Positions 1 through 5,940 of a stretch of DNA of 9,045 nucleotides are shown piece by piece. The stretch lies in assembly GCA_035494855.1 (NCBI GenBank), contig DATJGR010000067.1:1-9045 (forward strand). The letters run 5' to 3'. The position numbers and the translations under genes were made by a program. Source of the stretch: DATJGR01 sp035494855 (GTDB lineage Bacteria > Pseudomonadota > Gammaproteobacteria > Pseudomonadales > Azotimanducaceae). The notes beneath the pieces are model-generated. The model saw nothing but the letters and a program-made list of their open reading frames with translations. It was not told the origin of the DNA and made no database searches. Each line of letters starts with the position of its first letter. Position 1 is the first letter of the stretch.

Positions 1-288
1 GTCGAACGGTTCGGCCGTCAAAGTCTCGAATACCCGATGCTGATCGCCCCGCATCTTGCGCAGCACCGGCAGCAGGTCGCCCATCTGTTTGCGTAGATCG
101 GGCGCAATCGCCGCGCGACGGTCGTCGGGAAGGAAGCCGAGCAACCGGAAGAACCCGGCCGTCGGGTCGGGACCGAAGCCGGGTGGCGGGCCGAAGCCGG
201 ACATGCGCCCGATCATGAAGCCGACCAGCAGCAGATTCAGTATCACCGAGAGCACGAGACCGCCGATCAACCACCGGTTAGTCCGCAT
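1..288 (-). CDS. Periplasmic heavy-metal sensor (Metal_resist/CnrX-like), 3' end cut by window
   Basis: The first 96 codons are present, starting at ATG 288; the gene runs off the left edge. Residues 6-26 form one hydrophobic segment (a membrane anchor or uncleaved signal). A Gly/Pro/Phe-rich linker (about 30-46) follows, then a helical, charged region with LPDDRRAAIAPDLRKQM and a TAEPFD ending typical of Spy/CpxP- and CnrX-like periplasmic proteins. A good ribosome binding site (GAGGTG, 7 bases before ATG) lies inside the upstream anti-sigma gene, and the two genes overlap by 11 bp. In CnrYXH systems the equivalent protein senses metal outside the cytoplasmic membrane and controls release of the sigma factor; that role is inferred here from position. 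The visible part holds only one His (H84) and no obvious metal site, so the ligand, if any, is unknown. Confidence 0.75.
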   Translation of the reverse strand, partial: MRTNRWLIGGLVLSVILNLLLVGFMIGRMSGFGPPPGFGPDPTAGFFRLLGFLPDDRRAAIAPDLRKQMGDLLPVLRKMRGDQHRVFETLTAEPFD

Positions 289-727
289 CGGAATACACCT
301 CGTAGTCGACAAATGCGAACAGGCTGACGTCGGATACGAGTTCTTCGCTGACGCCCCCGGGTTGATATCCGACGCCGATCGCATAGCCGAGAATCAGCGG
401 GATGATCGCCGCTGCGATCGCCACCGGACGCAACAGGCGTGATCCTGAAGTGAGCCACGCGAATACGCCGGGCTTTGCAGCCTGCTCTGCGAGCGCCGCC
501 AGAATGCGACTGCGCACGGCGCCGGTCGACGACGTGGCAGCCGGCAGCGCGTCCTCCAACAGGGTATCTAAGGCGCGAGATTCGGCGAACAGCGACCGTG
601 CCGCGCTCGATTCGGCAACGAGGCGCTTTGCCTGCGAGGCGGGCTCGACCGGCCATCGATCGAGTTCGGCGCCGTATCGGTCGAGGTGCGCCTCGAATTC
701 GGCGAGGGTCATCGCGTTGTCGGGCAT
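278..727 (-). CDS. Single-pass anti-sigma factor for the adjacent ECF sigma factor
   Basis: 149 residues from ATG 727. The cytoplasmic N-terminal part carries the pattern MTLAEFEAHLDRYGAELDRWP, followed by an Ala/Ser-rich helix ending in SRALDTLLEDAL, a layout common in proteobacterial anti-sigma proteins encoded next to ECF sigma genes. One membrane segment spans about residues 99-121 (LLRPVAIAAAIIPLILGYA), and a roughly 25-residue acidic tail would face the periplasm. No zinc-binding HxxxCxxC motif is visible, so it is not a ZAS-type anti-sigma. It probably holds the sigma factor at the membrane, with the next gene product as sensor. A second start at ATG 712 forms an ATGA overlap with the sigma stop and is a serious alternative; neither start has a strong ribosome binding site. 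The reading frame stays open upstream to 871, but that part lies within the sigma gene. Confidence 0.75.
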   Translation of the reverse strand: MPDNAMTLAEFEAHLDRYGAELDRWPVEPASQAKRLVAESSAARSLFAESRALDTLLEDALPAATSSTGAVRSRILAALAEQAAKPGVFAWLTSGSRLLRPVAIAAAIIPLILGYAIGVGYQPGGVSEELVSDVSLFAFVDYEVYSDAD

Positions 728-1284
728 GGCTGCGTCTCGTGTGTTTCGAGTAGCGGCCGCAACGCGTTCTTCAACGTTCGGCGGGCGCGCGCGAGGAGCG
801 ATTCGAGCGCCTCGACGGTGATCTCGAGCACCGCCGCGGCGTCCGGGTTCGACATGCCATCGAAGTGGCACAAAACGAGCGCTGTGCGCTGACGCTCGGG
901 CAGGTGTGCAATTGCGTTCTGCATCATCTTGCGGCGTCGTTCCGCGTCGATCGTGTGACCGGTATCCGGCGCGTCGTCGACGACCTGTTCGAGATTTTCA
1001 TCGTTTGTCTCGCGGTGTTTGCGGTGTCGGTCAATCGCCAGATTGCGTGCGATTCGAAACAGCCAGGTCGTGAACCTGACTCGATCCGGCTGCCAGTTCT
1101 TTGCGTGGCTCCAGATGCGCAGGAAAGCCTCTTGAGCGACTTCGTCCGCATCGGCTGCGTTGCCGGTGGTACGGATGAGGAAGTTCCGCAACCCCGCGAG
1201 GTGTCGATCGAGGAGGCGGGTGAACGCCTCCTGATCGCGGCGCTGCACTTGCGCCATGAGTTCCTCGTCGGTGGGGTTCGGCAA
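709..1284 (-). CDS. RNA polymerase ECF (sigma-70 family, RpoE-like) sigma factor
   Basis: 191 residues. Region sigma-2 spans about 20-90, with the core-binding helix DADEVAQEAFLRIW and the promoter-melting stretch FTTWLFRIARNLAIDRHR. Region sigma-4 spans about 115-172, with the signature LPERQRTALVLCHFDGMSNPD and a helix-turn-helix ending in ESLLARARRTLK. Size and lack of sigma-1 and sigma-3 regions fit the ECF class. It would redirect RNA polymerase to stress promoters and is paired with the anti-sigma gene that overlaps its 3' end. The start chosen is TTG 1284, which keeps the conserved TDEELM lead-in and lies 9 bp after the EF-hand stop. ATG 1257 has a better but close ribosome site (GAGGA, 4 bases away) and is possible; it would remove nine residues. 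A rare TTG start and tight coupling suggest low, coordinated synthesis. Confidence 0.9.
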   Translation of the reverse strand: MPNPTDEELMAQVQRRDQEAFTRLLDRHLAGLRNFLIRTTGNAADADEVAQEAFLRIWSHAKNWQPDRVRFTTWLFRIARNLAIDRHRKHRETNDENLEQVVDDAPDTGHTIDAERRRKMMQNAIAHLPERQRTALVLCHFDGMSNPDAAAVLEITVEALESLLARARRTLKNALRPLLETHETQPCPTTR

Positions 1285-1293
1285 TCGGTAATC

Positions 1294-1974
1294 TCAATTC
1301 GGCGGCGTCGGAGGCGTTTGCGCACCCTGTGTGGCGTGTGCGGCCTTCATTTCGTCGCGCGACACGGTGCCGTCACGGTTGGTGTCCATCGCCGACATCT
1401 TCGCAACGAACGGCGGGAACTCGTCTTTCGTCAGTACGCCGTCACCGTTCTTGTCGAGTTTCTTGAACATCTGCGTCTTCATCATCGTGTGCGCCGTCTC
1501 CCACGCCTTCGAGAACTCGGCTTGCGACAACTGACCGTTGTGGTCGGCGTCGAGCGCCTTGTAGAGGTCGGCCTGGAATGCTTCGCGTTCCTGCGGCGTG
1601 AAGCCGCCGTCAGGGCCGGCACCGTGATGGCCCATGCCCATGGCTGGACCCTGCATGCCCATGCCGGGACCGTGCTGGCCATGCATTCCGGGCGCCTCGC
1701 TACCAGGTCCCCCTGCACCGTGCGGCGGTTTGGCGGCCAGAAACTCGGCCTGCGTGATTTTGCCGTCGCTGTTCGCATCGGCGGAGTTGAAAACCTTCGC
1801 GGCGCGCTCAGTCATTTTGCTGAGGTCCATGTCGCCGCGGTGGCCAGGCGGGCAACCCGGTTCAGCGGGGTTTGCGGGTGCGGGCGCGTCCGCGGCCAGC
1901 GCGGTCGTCGCAATGAGTCCAGCCAGCAGCAGGCCGCCGGCACCGCACTTGAATCTTCGGTCCTTCGAGAACAT
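1294..1974 (-). CDS. Secreted EF-hand protein with His/Met/Gly-rich insert
   Basis: 226 residues. A signal peptide covers about 1-27, with a hydrophobic core at 11-26 and an ALA cleavage site. Four canonical EF-hand loops are visible at about 66-77 (DANSDGKITQAE), 142-153 (DADHNGQLSQAE), 174-185 (DKNGDGVLTKDE) and 197-208 (DTNRDGTVSRDE), each with Asp/Asn ligands and a Glu at position 12. Between loops 1 and 2 (85-118) lies a flexible stretch rich in Gly, Met and His that resembles soft-metal-binding sequences. The protein is probably periplasmic and binds Ca2+; copper or nickel binding by the insert is inference. The start ATG 1974 has a strong ribosome site (AGGAGA, 6 bases away). It is the first gene of the sigma/anti-sigma/sensor group and lies 9 bp before the sigma gene, so it may be a regulator of, or a target of, that sigma factor. 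Confidence 0.88.
   Translation of the reverse strand: MFSKDRRFKCGAGGLLLAGLIATTALAADAPAPANPAEPGCPPGHRGDMDLSKMTERAAKVFNSADANSDGKITQAEFLAAKPPHGAGGPGSEAPGMHGQHGPGMGMQGPAMGMGHHGAGPDGGFTPQEREAFQADLYKALDADHNGQLSQAEFSKAWETAHTMMKTQMFKKLDKNGDGVLTKDEFPPFVAKMSAMDTNRDGTVSRDEMKAAHATQGAQTPPTPPN
1636..1677 (-). repeat. Two imperfect 21-nt tandem copies in the EF-hand gene
   Basis: Positions 1636-1656 and 1657-1677 are adjacent 21-base units that match at 16 of 21 positions. They encode the heptads MQGPAMG and QHGPGMG of the Met/His/Gly-rich insert. The in-frame repeat suggests the insert grew by small duplications. Confidence 0.6.
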
Positions 1975-1986
1975 CGGAAATCTCCT

Positions 1987-2003
1987 GGTGTGGTTCGCAC
2001 ACC
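1987..2003. repeat. Inverted repeat in the VOC / EF-hand gap
   Basis: GGTGTG and CACACC flank a 5-base loop, giving a perfect 6-bp stem. It lies in the 39-bp gap after the VOC stop and just before the EF-hand ribosome site (AGGAGA). No T-run follows in the direction of transcription, so a classical intrinsic terminator is unlikely. It could be a leader hairpin, an operator, or chance. Confidence 0.4.
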
Positions 2004-2013
2004 TTCATACGCG

Positions 2014-2433
2014 CTACCGGCGCTGATCCGTCGCGGGTCCCTTCAGTTCCACGGTATTTCCGTCGGGATCCTTGATGTAGATCGACGGGCCGATGCCTTT
2101 GGCACCATAGCGTTCTGCCGTCTCGCCGTGTTCGATTCCGTGGGCCGCGAGATGCGCGAATATCGCCGCGGCATCGAAGCGGCCGAGCTGCAGCGCGAAG
2201 TGATCCATATTGCGGCCGTCCGCACCCGGACCGGCCCCGCCGAGACTGCCGAGCGGGCTCGCGACCGGCACCAGATCGATCAGCGACGCACCGGCGCGCA
2301 GCTGCACGAGTCCAATGTCGAGTTGTCGTTCGATCGAAAGCCCCAGCGCATCGCGATAGAACGCGAGCGACGCGCTCAGATCCTTTACGCGCAGAACCAC
2401 ATGGTCGATCGCATCGATGTCAATCGGGTTCAC
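2014..2433 (-). CDS. VOC-superfamily (glyoxalase/dioxygenase-like) protein
   Basis: 139 residues made of two paired beta-alpha-beta-beta-beta modules. The first starts with IDHVVLRVKDLSASLAFYRDALGL and the second with NMDHFALQL, ending in the family signature DPDGNTVELKG. Likely metal ligands are H11, H78 and E129, with D53 in the place of the usual Glu. Substrate cannot be read: VOC members include glyoxalase I, extradiol dioxygenases and thiol transferases, and short proteins like this one are often unassigned. The start is GTG 2433, with GGAGG 9 bases upstream, inside the end of greB; the two genes overlap by 14 bp and are probably translationally coupled. Position after mtnA and greB does not by itself define a job. 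Confidence 0.85.
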   Translation of the reverse strand: MNPIDIDAIDHVVLRVKDLSASLAFYRDALGLSIERQLDIGLVQLRAGASLIDLVPVASPLGSLGGAGPGADGRNMDHFALQLGRFDAAAIFAHLAAHGIEHGETAERYGAKGIGPSIYIKDPDGNTVELKGPATDQRR

Positions 2434-2926
2434 GGTATTCGACCTCCACGATGTGAAACTGCGCGACGCCGTCGGGTCGTTTCACCTCGACGTCGTCGCC
2501 GCATGTCTTCTTGAGCAGGGCTTTTGCAACCGGCGAGTCGATGCTGATATAGCCGGGTTCGCGATCGAATTCGTCGGGGCCGACGATGCGGTAGCGGTGT
2601 TCCTTTCCGTCGTCGTCTTCGACCGTCACCCAGGCGCCGAAGAACACGCGGGAGCGATCCGGGGGAACCCGGTCCACGACAACGAGCTCATCGAGGCGCT
2701 TCGAAAGGAACTGGATCCTCGAGTCGATCTCCCGCAACTGCTTCTTGCCGTAGATGTACTCGGCATTTTCCGATCGGTCGCCTTGGGCAGCCGCTTCCGA
2801 TACCTTGCGCGTGACTTCCGGCCGTTTCACCTTCCACAGGTGCTTCAGCTCGTCGGCCAGGCGCCGCTGACCTTGCGCCGTGATGAACGGCGTGGACTTG
2901 GCCCTTGGCGGTCGGTAGCGCGTCAT
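2420..2926 (-). CDS. greB: Transcription elongation factor GreB
   Basis: 168 residues, close to the usual GreB length of about 160, with a short extra N-terminus. An antiparallel coiled coil spans about 15-88 and a C-terminal FKBP-like domain about 89-168. The coiled-coil tip carries GDRSENAEY, with D50 and E53 as the acidic pair that reaches the RNA polymerase active site and promotes cleavage of backtracked RNA. Other GreB-like stretches are the RPEVTRKV helix, KKQLREIDSRI, VFFGAWV and YISIDSPVAKALLKK. These match GreB better than GreA, which lacks the FFGAW context. The start ATG 2926 forms an ATGA overlap with the mtnA stop, so translation is probably coupled. Its presence in this gene string is probably transcriptional convenience; no functional link with methionine salvage is evident. 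Confidence 0.95.
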   Translation of the reverse strand: MTRYRPPRAKSTPFITAQGQRRLADELKHLWKVKRPEVTRKVSEAAAQGDRSENAEYIYGKKQLREIDSRIQFLSKRLDELVVVDRVPPDRSRVFFGAWVTVEDDDGKEHRYRIVGPDEFDREPGYISIDSPVAKALLKKTCGDDVEVKRPDGVAQFHIVEVEYREPD

Positions 2927-3978
2927 GGGCGCGTTGGCGCGAGTTGCAACAGCGATTGGTCGAACGGCGGCGACAATAGTCCCGCGTCGGTGACGAACGC
3001 CGTGACCAGTTCGTGCGGCGTCACGTCGAACGCCGGATTACGCACCTTGATGCCAGCCGGCGCGGTGGCGCGTCCGAAGACGCTGCGCACTTCTTCCGCA
3101 CCGCGTTCTTCGATGACGACTGACGCGCCGTCGGCAGTTTCAGGGTCGAACGTGGATGATGGACACGCGACGTAGAACGGGATTGAAAAGTGCCGCGCCA
3201 TGATTGCGATGCCGGACGTCCCGATCTTGTTCACGACGTCGCCGTTGCGCGTGACACGATCAGTGCCTACCAGCACCAGATCGATCGCGCCTTCGGCCAT
3301 CATGCGCGCAACCATCGTGTCGCAGATCAGCGTGACGTCGACGCCCGCACGCGTCAGTTCCCAGGCCGTCAGCCGGCTGCCTTGCAGCAGCGGCCGCGTT
3401 TCCGCTGCGTAAACGCGAAACGCGACGCCGGCTGAGTGCGCCAGATACATCGGTGCCGTTGCGGTGCCGAGTTCCGACACGGCGAGTGCGCCGGCGTTGC
3501 AATGCGTCAGCACGCCACTGCCGGGCGCAATCAGGTGCAGTCCGGCTCGGCCGATCGCGCGGCATATCCGGCGATCTTCCGCGTGAATCGCTTCGGCGGC
3601 GGCTCTGATTCGCCCATACCGCGCCGCCCCATCGCCGTCCGGTTGGGCCGCCGCGACGATGCGGTTCACCGCCCACGCGAGGTTGACGGCGGTGGGTCTG
3701 GCGCCGCGCAGTCGATCGGCGGCGAACTGCAGCGCGCGAAAGAAGCGCTCGCCGTCGGCCGAGCGATACGTCTGCATCGCGACGACCAGTCCGTAAGCTG
3801 CCGCGATGCCGATCGCCGGCGCGCCGCGCACCTTCAGCGCCCGGATGGCCGCGTAGACCGATTCCAGCGATGTCTGTGGTTCGTAGATTACACGTCCGGG
3901 CAATTGCGTCTGATCGAGCAGCTGCAGCCGTTCATCGTGCCAACGGATCGGCTCAGGCGCGAGGCTGATCACGGTCAT
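2923..3978 (-). CDS. mtnA: S-methyl-5-thioribose-1-phosphate isomerase
   Basis: 351 residues from ATG 3978. It converts 5-methylthioribose-1-phosphate to 5-methylthioribulose-1-phosphate in methylthioadenosine salvage. Landmarks are the phosphate/substrate loop VRGAPAIG (50-57), the catalytic cysteine in THCNAGALA (C160), the conserved RLTAWEL (202-208) and the catalytic Asp in GTDRVTRNGDVVNKIGT (D240). C160 and D240 fall at the same numbers as in the Bacillus subtilis enzyme. The reading frame continues upstream to 4062, but that part lies within the aldolase gene and lacks family sequence. GGAG directly abuts ATG 3978, which is too close; GTG 3972 would be 6 bases from it and is a credible start two residues later. 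The gene overlaps the aldolase by 26 bp and greB by 4 bp. No mtnB, mtnC, mtnD, mtnK or mtnP is in the window. Confidence 0.94.
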   Translation of the reverse strand: MTVISLAPEPIRWHDERLQLLDQTQLPGRVIYEPQTSLESVYAAIRALKVRGAPAIGIAAAYGLVVAMQTYRSADGERFFRALQFAADRLRGARPTAVNLAWAVNRIVAAAQPDGDGAARYGRIRAAAEAIHAEDRRICRAIGRAGLHLIAPGSGVLTHCNAGALAVSELGTATAPMYLAHSAGVAFRVYAAETRPLLQGSRLTAWELTRAGVDVTLICDTMVARMMAEGAIDLVLVGTDRVTRNGDVVNKIGTSGIAIMARHFSIPFYVACPSSTFDPETADGASVVIEERGAEEVRSVFGRATAPAGIKVRNPAFDVTPHELVTAFVTDAGLLSPPFDQSLLQLAPTRP

Positions 3979-4609
3979 CTCCGAGGGCGTCGGCCAACGT
4001 CTGTACGAGCATGGCGCCGGTCCCGCTCGCCGAGGCCCCTGAGGCGAATACGCCGTCTTCATGGCCGAGTGTCGCGATCGCGAGCGGCCGCTGTCTGTGT
4101 TGCCGCAGCAGGGCGGCGACCGCGTTCGCCATGGCGGCAGATCCGTAGGAGACCGTCTGGTCGGTTACCGGCAAGCCGAGTCGTGGTGCTGCGCGCCAGA
4201 TTGCCGTCGAGTGCACGTGCATCACCCATAAGATCGCCGGGTCGGCCGCGTACAACATGCCGTGCGTGATGCTCTCGGACGACGGCGGCGCCGAACCGGT
4301 AGCGGAGACGCTGAAGCGCTGGCAGTCCCAGCGATCGATGCGCACCAGGTGCGAAGGGCCGAAGTCTGGTTCACCGCCGGTCTGACTCGCGGTGACGAAG
4401 AAGCGACGCGCATCGGTGCAGTCTCGAACGCTCAGATTGCCATATGCGTATCCGTCGTAACGTTTCGGATCGCGGCCTACCAGACCGAGCTGGCGCAGGA
4501 TGATCCGCCACGCGGCCATTTGTGCGAACAGGACGTTGTCTACCAAGTCGGCGTCGCCGGGCGGGTCGAGCGTGTAGCGAAACTGAATCGCGCCTTCTGC
4601 GGTTGTCAT
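3953..4609 (-). CDS. Class II aldolase/adducin-family protein linked to mtnA
   Basis: 218 residues, about the size of L-fuculose-phosphate aldolase and MtnB. The fold's landmarks are in order: YGNLSVR (56-62, phosphate-binding Asn loop), a TASQTGGEPDFG segment (73-84), the catalytic Glu in PSSESITHGMLY (E112), the metal pair in MHVHS (H131 and H133) and a third ligand in LGHEDGV (H183). It therefore looks like an active divalent-metal lyase. Adjacency and a 26-bp overlap with mtnA suggest it acts on methylthioribulose-1-phosphate or a related 1-phosphate, either as dehydratase (MtnB role) or as aldolase giving dihydroxyacetone phosphate. It lacks the SGKHKG and GHGLYxWG features I know from MtnB, so I leave it unnamed. 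The start is ATG 4609; no strong ribosome site is seen. Sequence open upstream to 4963 is antisense to the phasin. Confidence 0.85.
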   Translation of the reverse strand: MTTAEGAIQFRYTLDPPGDADLVDNVLFAQMAAWRIILRQLGLVGRDPKRYDGYAYGNLSVRDCTDARRFFVTASQTGGEPDFGPSHLVRIDRWDCQRFSVSATGSAPPSSESITHGMLYAADPAILWVMHVHSTAIWRAAPRLGLPVTDQTVSYGSAAMANAVAALLRQHRQRPLAIATLGHEDGVFASGASASGTGAMLVQTLADALGDDRDQPRA

Positions 4610-4681
4610 TCGGATCGTTGCTGCTTCGGATCGAACGTGAATATAGACTCGACTGCGGGTGACAGACAGAGGAAGGGAATC
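4610..4681. promoter_or_regulatory. Divergent promoter region, aldolase/mtnA operon and phasin
   Basis: This 72-bp gap separates divergent starts. Toward the phasin, TTGCTG (4618-4623) and TATAGA (4642-4647) are 18 bases apart and resemble a sigma-70 promoter. Toward the aldolase, the same AT patch reads TATATT on the minus strand and could be a -10 element, but no good -35 accompanies it. The phasin ribosome site GAGGAAGGG ends five bases before its ATG. Confidence 0.45.
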
Positions 4682-5098
4682 ATGGCTGATCAGGAACCGA
4701 AGAATCCGTGGCCGAATCTCGATGTCGGCGAGTTGTTCAAACAGTTTCAGATTCCGGGCGTAGACGTCAGCAAGCTGATCGAGGGTCAGCGCGAGAACAT
4801 CAAGGCGCTGCAGGAAGCGAATCAGACCGCGCTCCAGGGTTGGCAGAATCTGATGACGCGCCAGACCGAACTGATGCGCGAAGCGTTCGAAGCCTGGCAG
4901 GCGTCGATGAGCGATACGGCCAAAACGCCGCCTGCGGAGATGGCGCAGAAGCAGATCGAGCACGGTCAGAAGGCGATCGAAAAAGCGTTGTCGAACATGC
5001 GCGAGCTCGCTGAAATGGCCATCAAGTCGCAGACCGACGCGGCCGACGTCATCCGGAAGCGCTTCGAAGCGGGCCTCAAAGAAATCCAGAATCGCTAG
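4682..5098 (+). CDS. Phasin-family protein (PHA granule-associated)
   Basis: 138 residues, almost wholly helical and rich in Gln, Ala, Glu and Lys, with no signal peptide or membrane segment. An N-terminal lead (NPWPNLDVGELFKQFQIPG) is followed by the conserved phasin stretch VSKLIEGQRENIKALQEANQ, and then long amphipathic helices with QTELMREAFEAWQ and NMRELAEMAIKSQTDAADVI. This matches the short proteobacterial phasins that coat polyhydroxyalkanoate granules and bind as coiled-coil oligomers. The start ATG 4682 has a strong ribosome site (GAGGAAGGG). The frame remains open upstream to 4262, but that stretch is antisense to the aldolase. No PHA synthase, thiolase or depolymerase is in the window, so the granule role rests on family alone. 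The dioxygenase gene follows after only 17 bp. Confidence 0.88.
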   Translation: MADQEPKNPWPNLDVGELFKQFQIPGVDVSKLIEGQRENIKALQEANQTALQGWQNLMTRQTELMREAFEAWQASMSDTAKTPPAEMAQKQIEHGQKAIEKALSNMRELAEMAIKSQTDAADVIRKRFEAGLKEIQNR

Positions 5099-5115
5099 CG
5101 CAGTGCGGTAGTCGG

Positions 5116-5940
5116 ATGCGGGTCGAGAAAGCCGCCGGCGCGCTCGGTGCGTTCGTGCACGATGTTCAGGTCGCTGACGCGATCGGGTCGAGCGCGTTGT
5201 TCGAGGCTATCCGCGCTGCATTGCTCGAGCACCAGGTGTTGTTCTTCCGCGACCAGCGGTTGACACCGCAGCAGCAGCGCGCGTTTGCGGTCCGGTTCGG
5301 ACCCATAGAAGGGCATCCGGCTTACCAGGTAGTTGCCGGAACGTCCGACGTGCAGATCCTCGAGAGCACGAAGGAAAAGCCGTCGAAGATCGAAATGTGG
5401 CACACCGACATGACGTTCAGGCCGGCGCCGCCGATGCTGACGATGCTGCACGGGAAGGTGATTCCGCCTTTCGGGGGCGACACGCTGTTCGCCGGCATGA
5501 CGGCCGCGTACAACGCGCTGTCGCCATCGATGCAGGCGTTCCTGAACGGACTGACCGCAACCCACGATTTCGCGCACGGCTTCAAAGAGAGCCTGGCAGA
5601 GCCGGGGGGTTACGAACGGCTTGCCGGTGCGCTCGCGGCCAATCCGCCCGTATCGCATCCGGTGATCCGCACGCATCCCGAAACGCACCGCAAGGCGATC
5701 TACGTGAACTCGCTGTTCACGGTTCGCATCAACGAACTGACGGGCGCGGAGAGTCGCGCGATTCTGGACCTGTTGTTCCGCCATGTGACGACGGACGAGT
5801 TCACGGTGCGACTCAGCTGGCAACCCGACACGCTGGTGATGTGGGACAACCGCGCAACCCAGCACAAGCCGGTGAACGATTTCTTTCCGCAGCACCGTCG
5901 CATGCACCGCATCACTGTGTCTGGGGACGTGCCGTGCTGA
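5116..5940 (+). CDS. TauD/TfdA-family Fe(II)/2-oxoglutarate dioxygenase, copy 1
   Basis: 274 residues, the usual length of the family. The iron-binding facial triad is visible: H96 and D98 in WHTDMTF and H250 in WDNRATQHKP. T123 in GGDTLFA and R265 in the MHRIT motif, 15 residues after H250 as in TauD, would bind 2-oxoglutarate. It should couple 2-oxoglutarate decarboxylation to hydroxylation of an organic substrate, often releasing sulfite or an alcohol; the substrate cannot be read. The N-terminus (VEKAAGALGAFVHDV) aligns with normal family starts, which supports ATG 5116, although no clear ribosome site precedes it. It lies 17 bp after the phasin and is followed at once by a paralogue. No sulfonate or sulfate-ester transporter is present, so sulfur scavenging is only one possibility. 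Confidence 0.92.
   Translation: MRVEKAAGALGAFVHDVQVADAIGSSALFEAIRAALLEHQVLFFRDQRLTPQQQRAFAVRFGPIEGHPAYQVVAGTSDVQILESTKEKPSKIEMWHTDMTFRPAPPMLTMLHGKVIPPFGGDTLFAGMTAAYNALSPSMQAFLNGLTATHDFAHGFKESLAEPGGYERLAGALAANPPVSHPVIRTHPETHRKAIYVNSLFTVRINELTGAESRAILDLLFRHVTTDEFTVRLSWQPDTLVMWDNRATQHKPVNDFFPQHRRMHRITVSGDVPC

Noticed and set aside
865..2514. A 549-residue open frame on the plus strand.
   Set aside because: It is antisense to the sigma, EF-hand, VOC and greB genes, which have clear family motifs. Its product is Arg/Val/His-rich with no recognisable domain; high GC makes such long shadows common.
3436..4269. A 277-residue plus-strand open frame.
   Set aside because: It is antisense to mtnA and the aldolase, Arg-rich and without family features.
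4262..4681. In-frame upstream extension of the phasin to 278 residues.
   Set aside because: It is antisense to the aldolase gene, and the strong ribosome site is at the 4682 start.
4610..4963. In-frame upstream extension of the aldolase to 336 residues.
   Set aside because: It is antisense to the phasin and its sequence is unlike any class II aldolase N-terminus.
5095..5907. A 270-residue minus-strand open frame opposite the first dioxygenase.
   Set aside because: The plus-strand frame has all catalytic motifs of a known family; this one has none.
5397..5933. In-frame extension of the second dioxygenase, suggesting a larger or fused protein.
   Set aside because: The stretch is an out-of-frame shadow of copy 1, and copy 2 has a normal family N-terminus at 5934.
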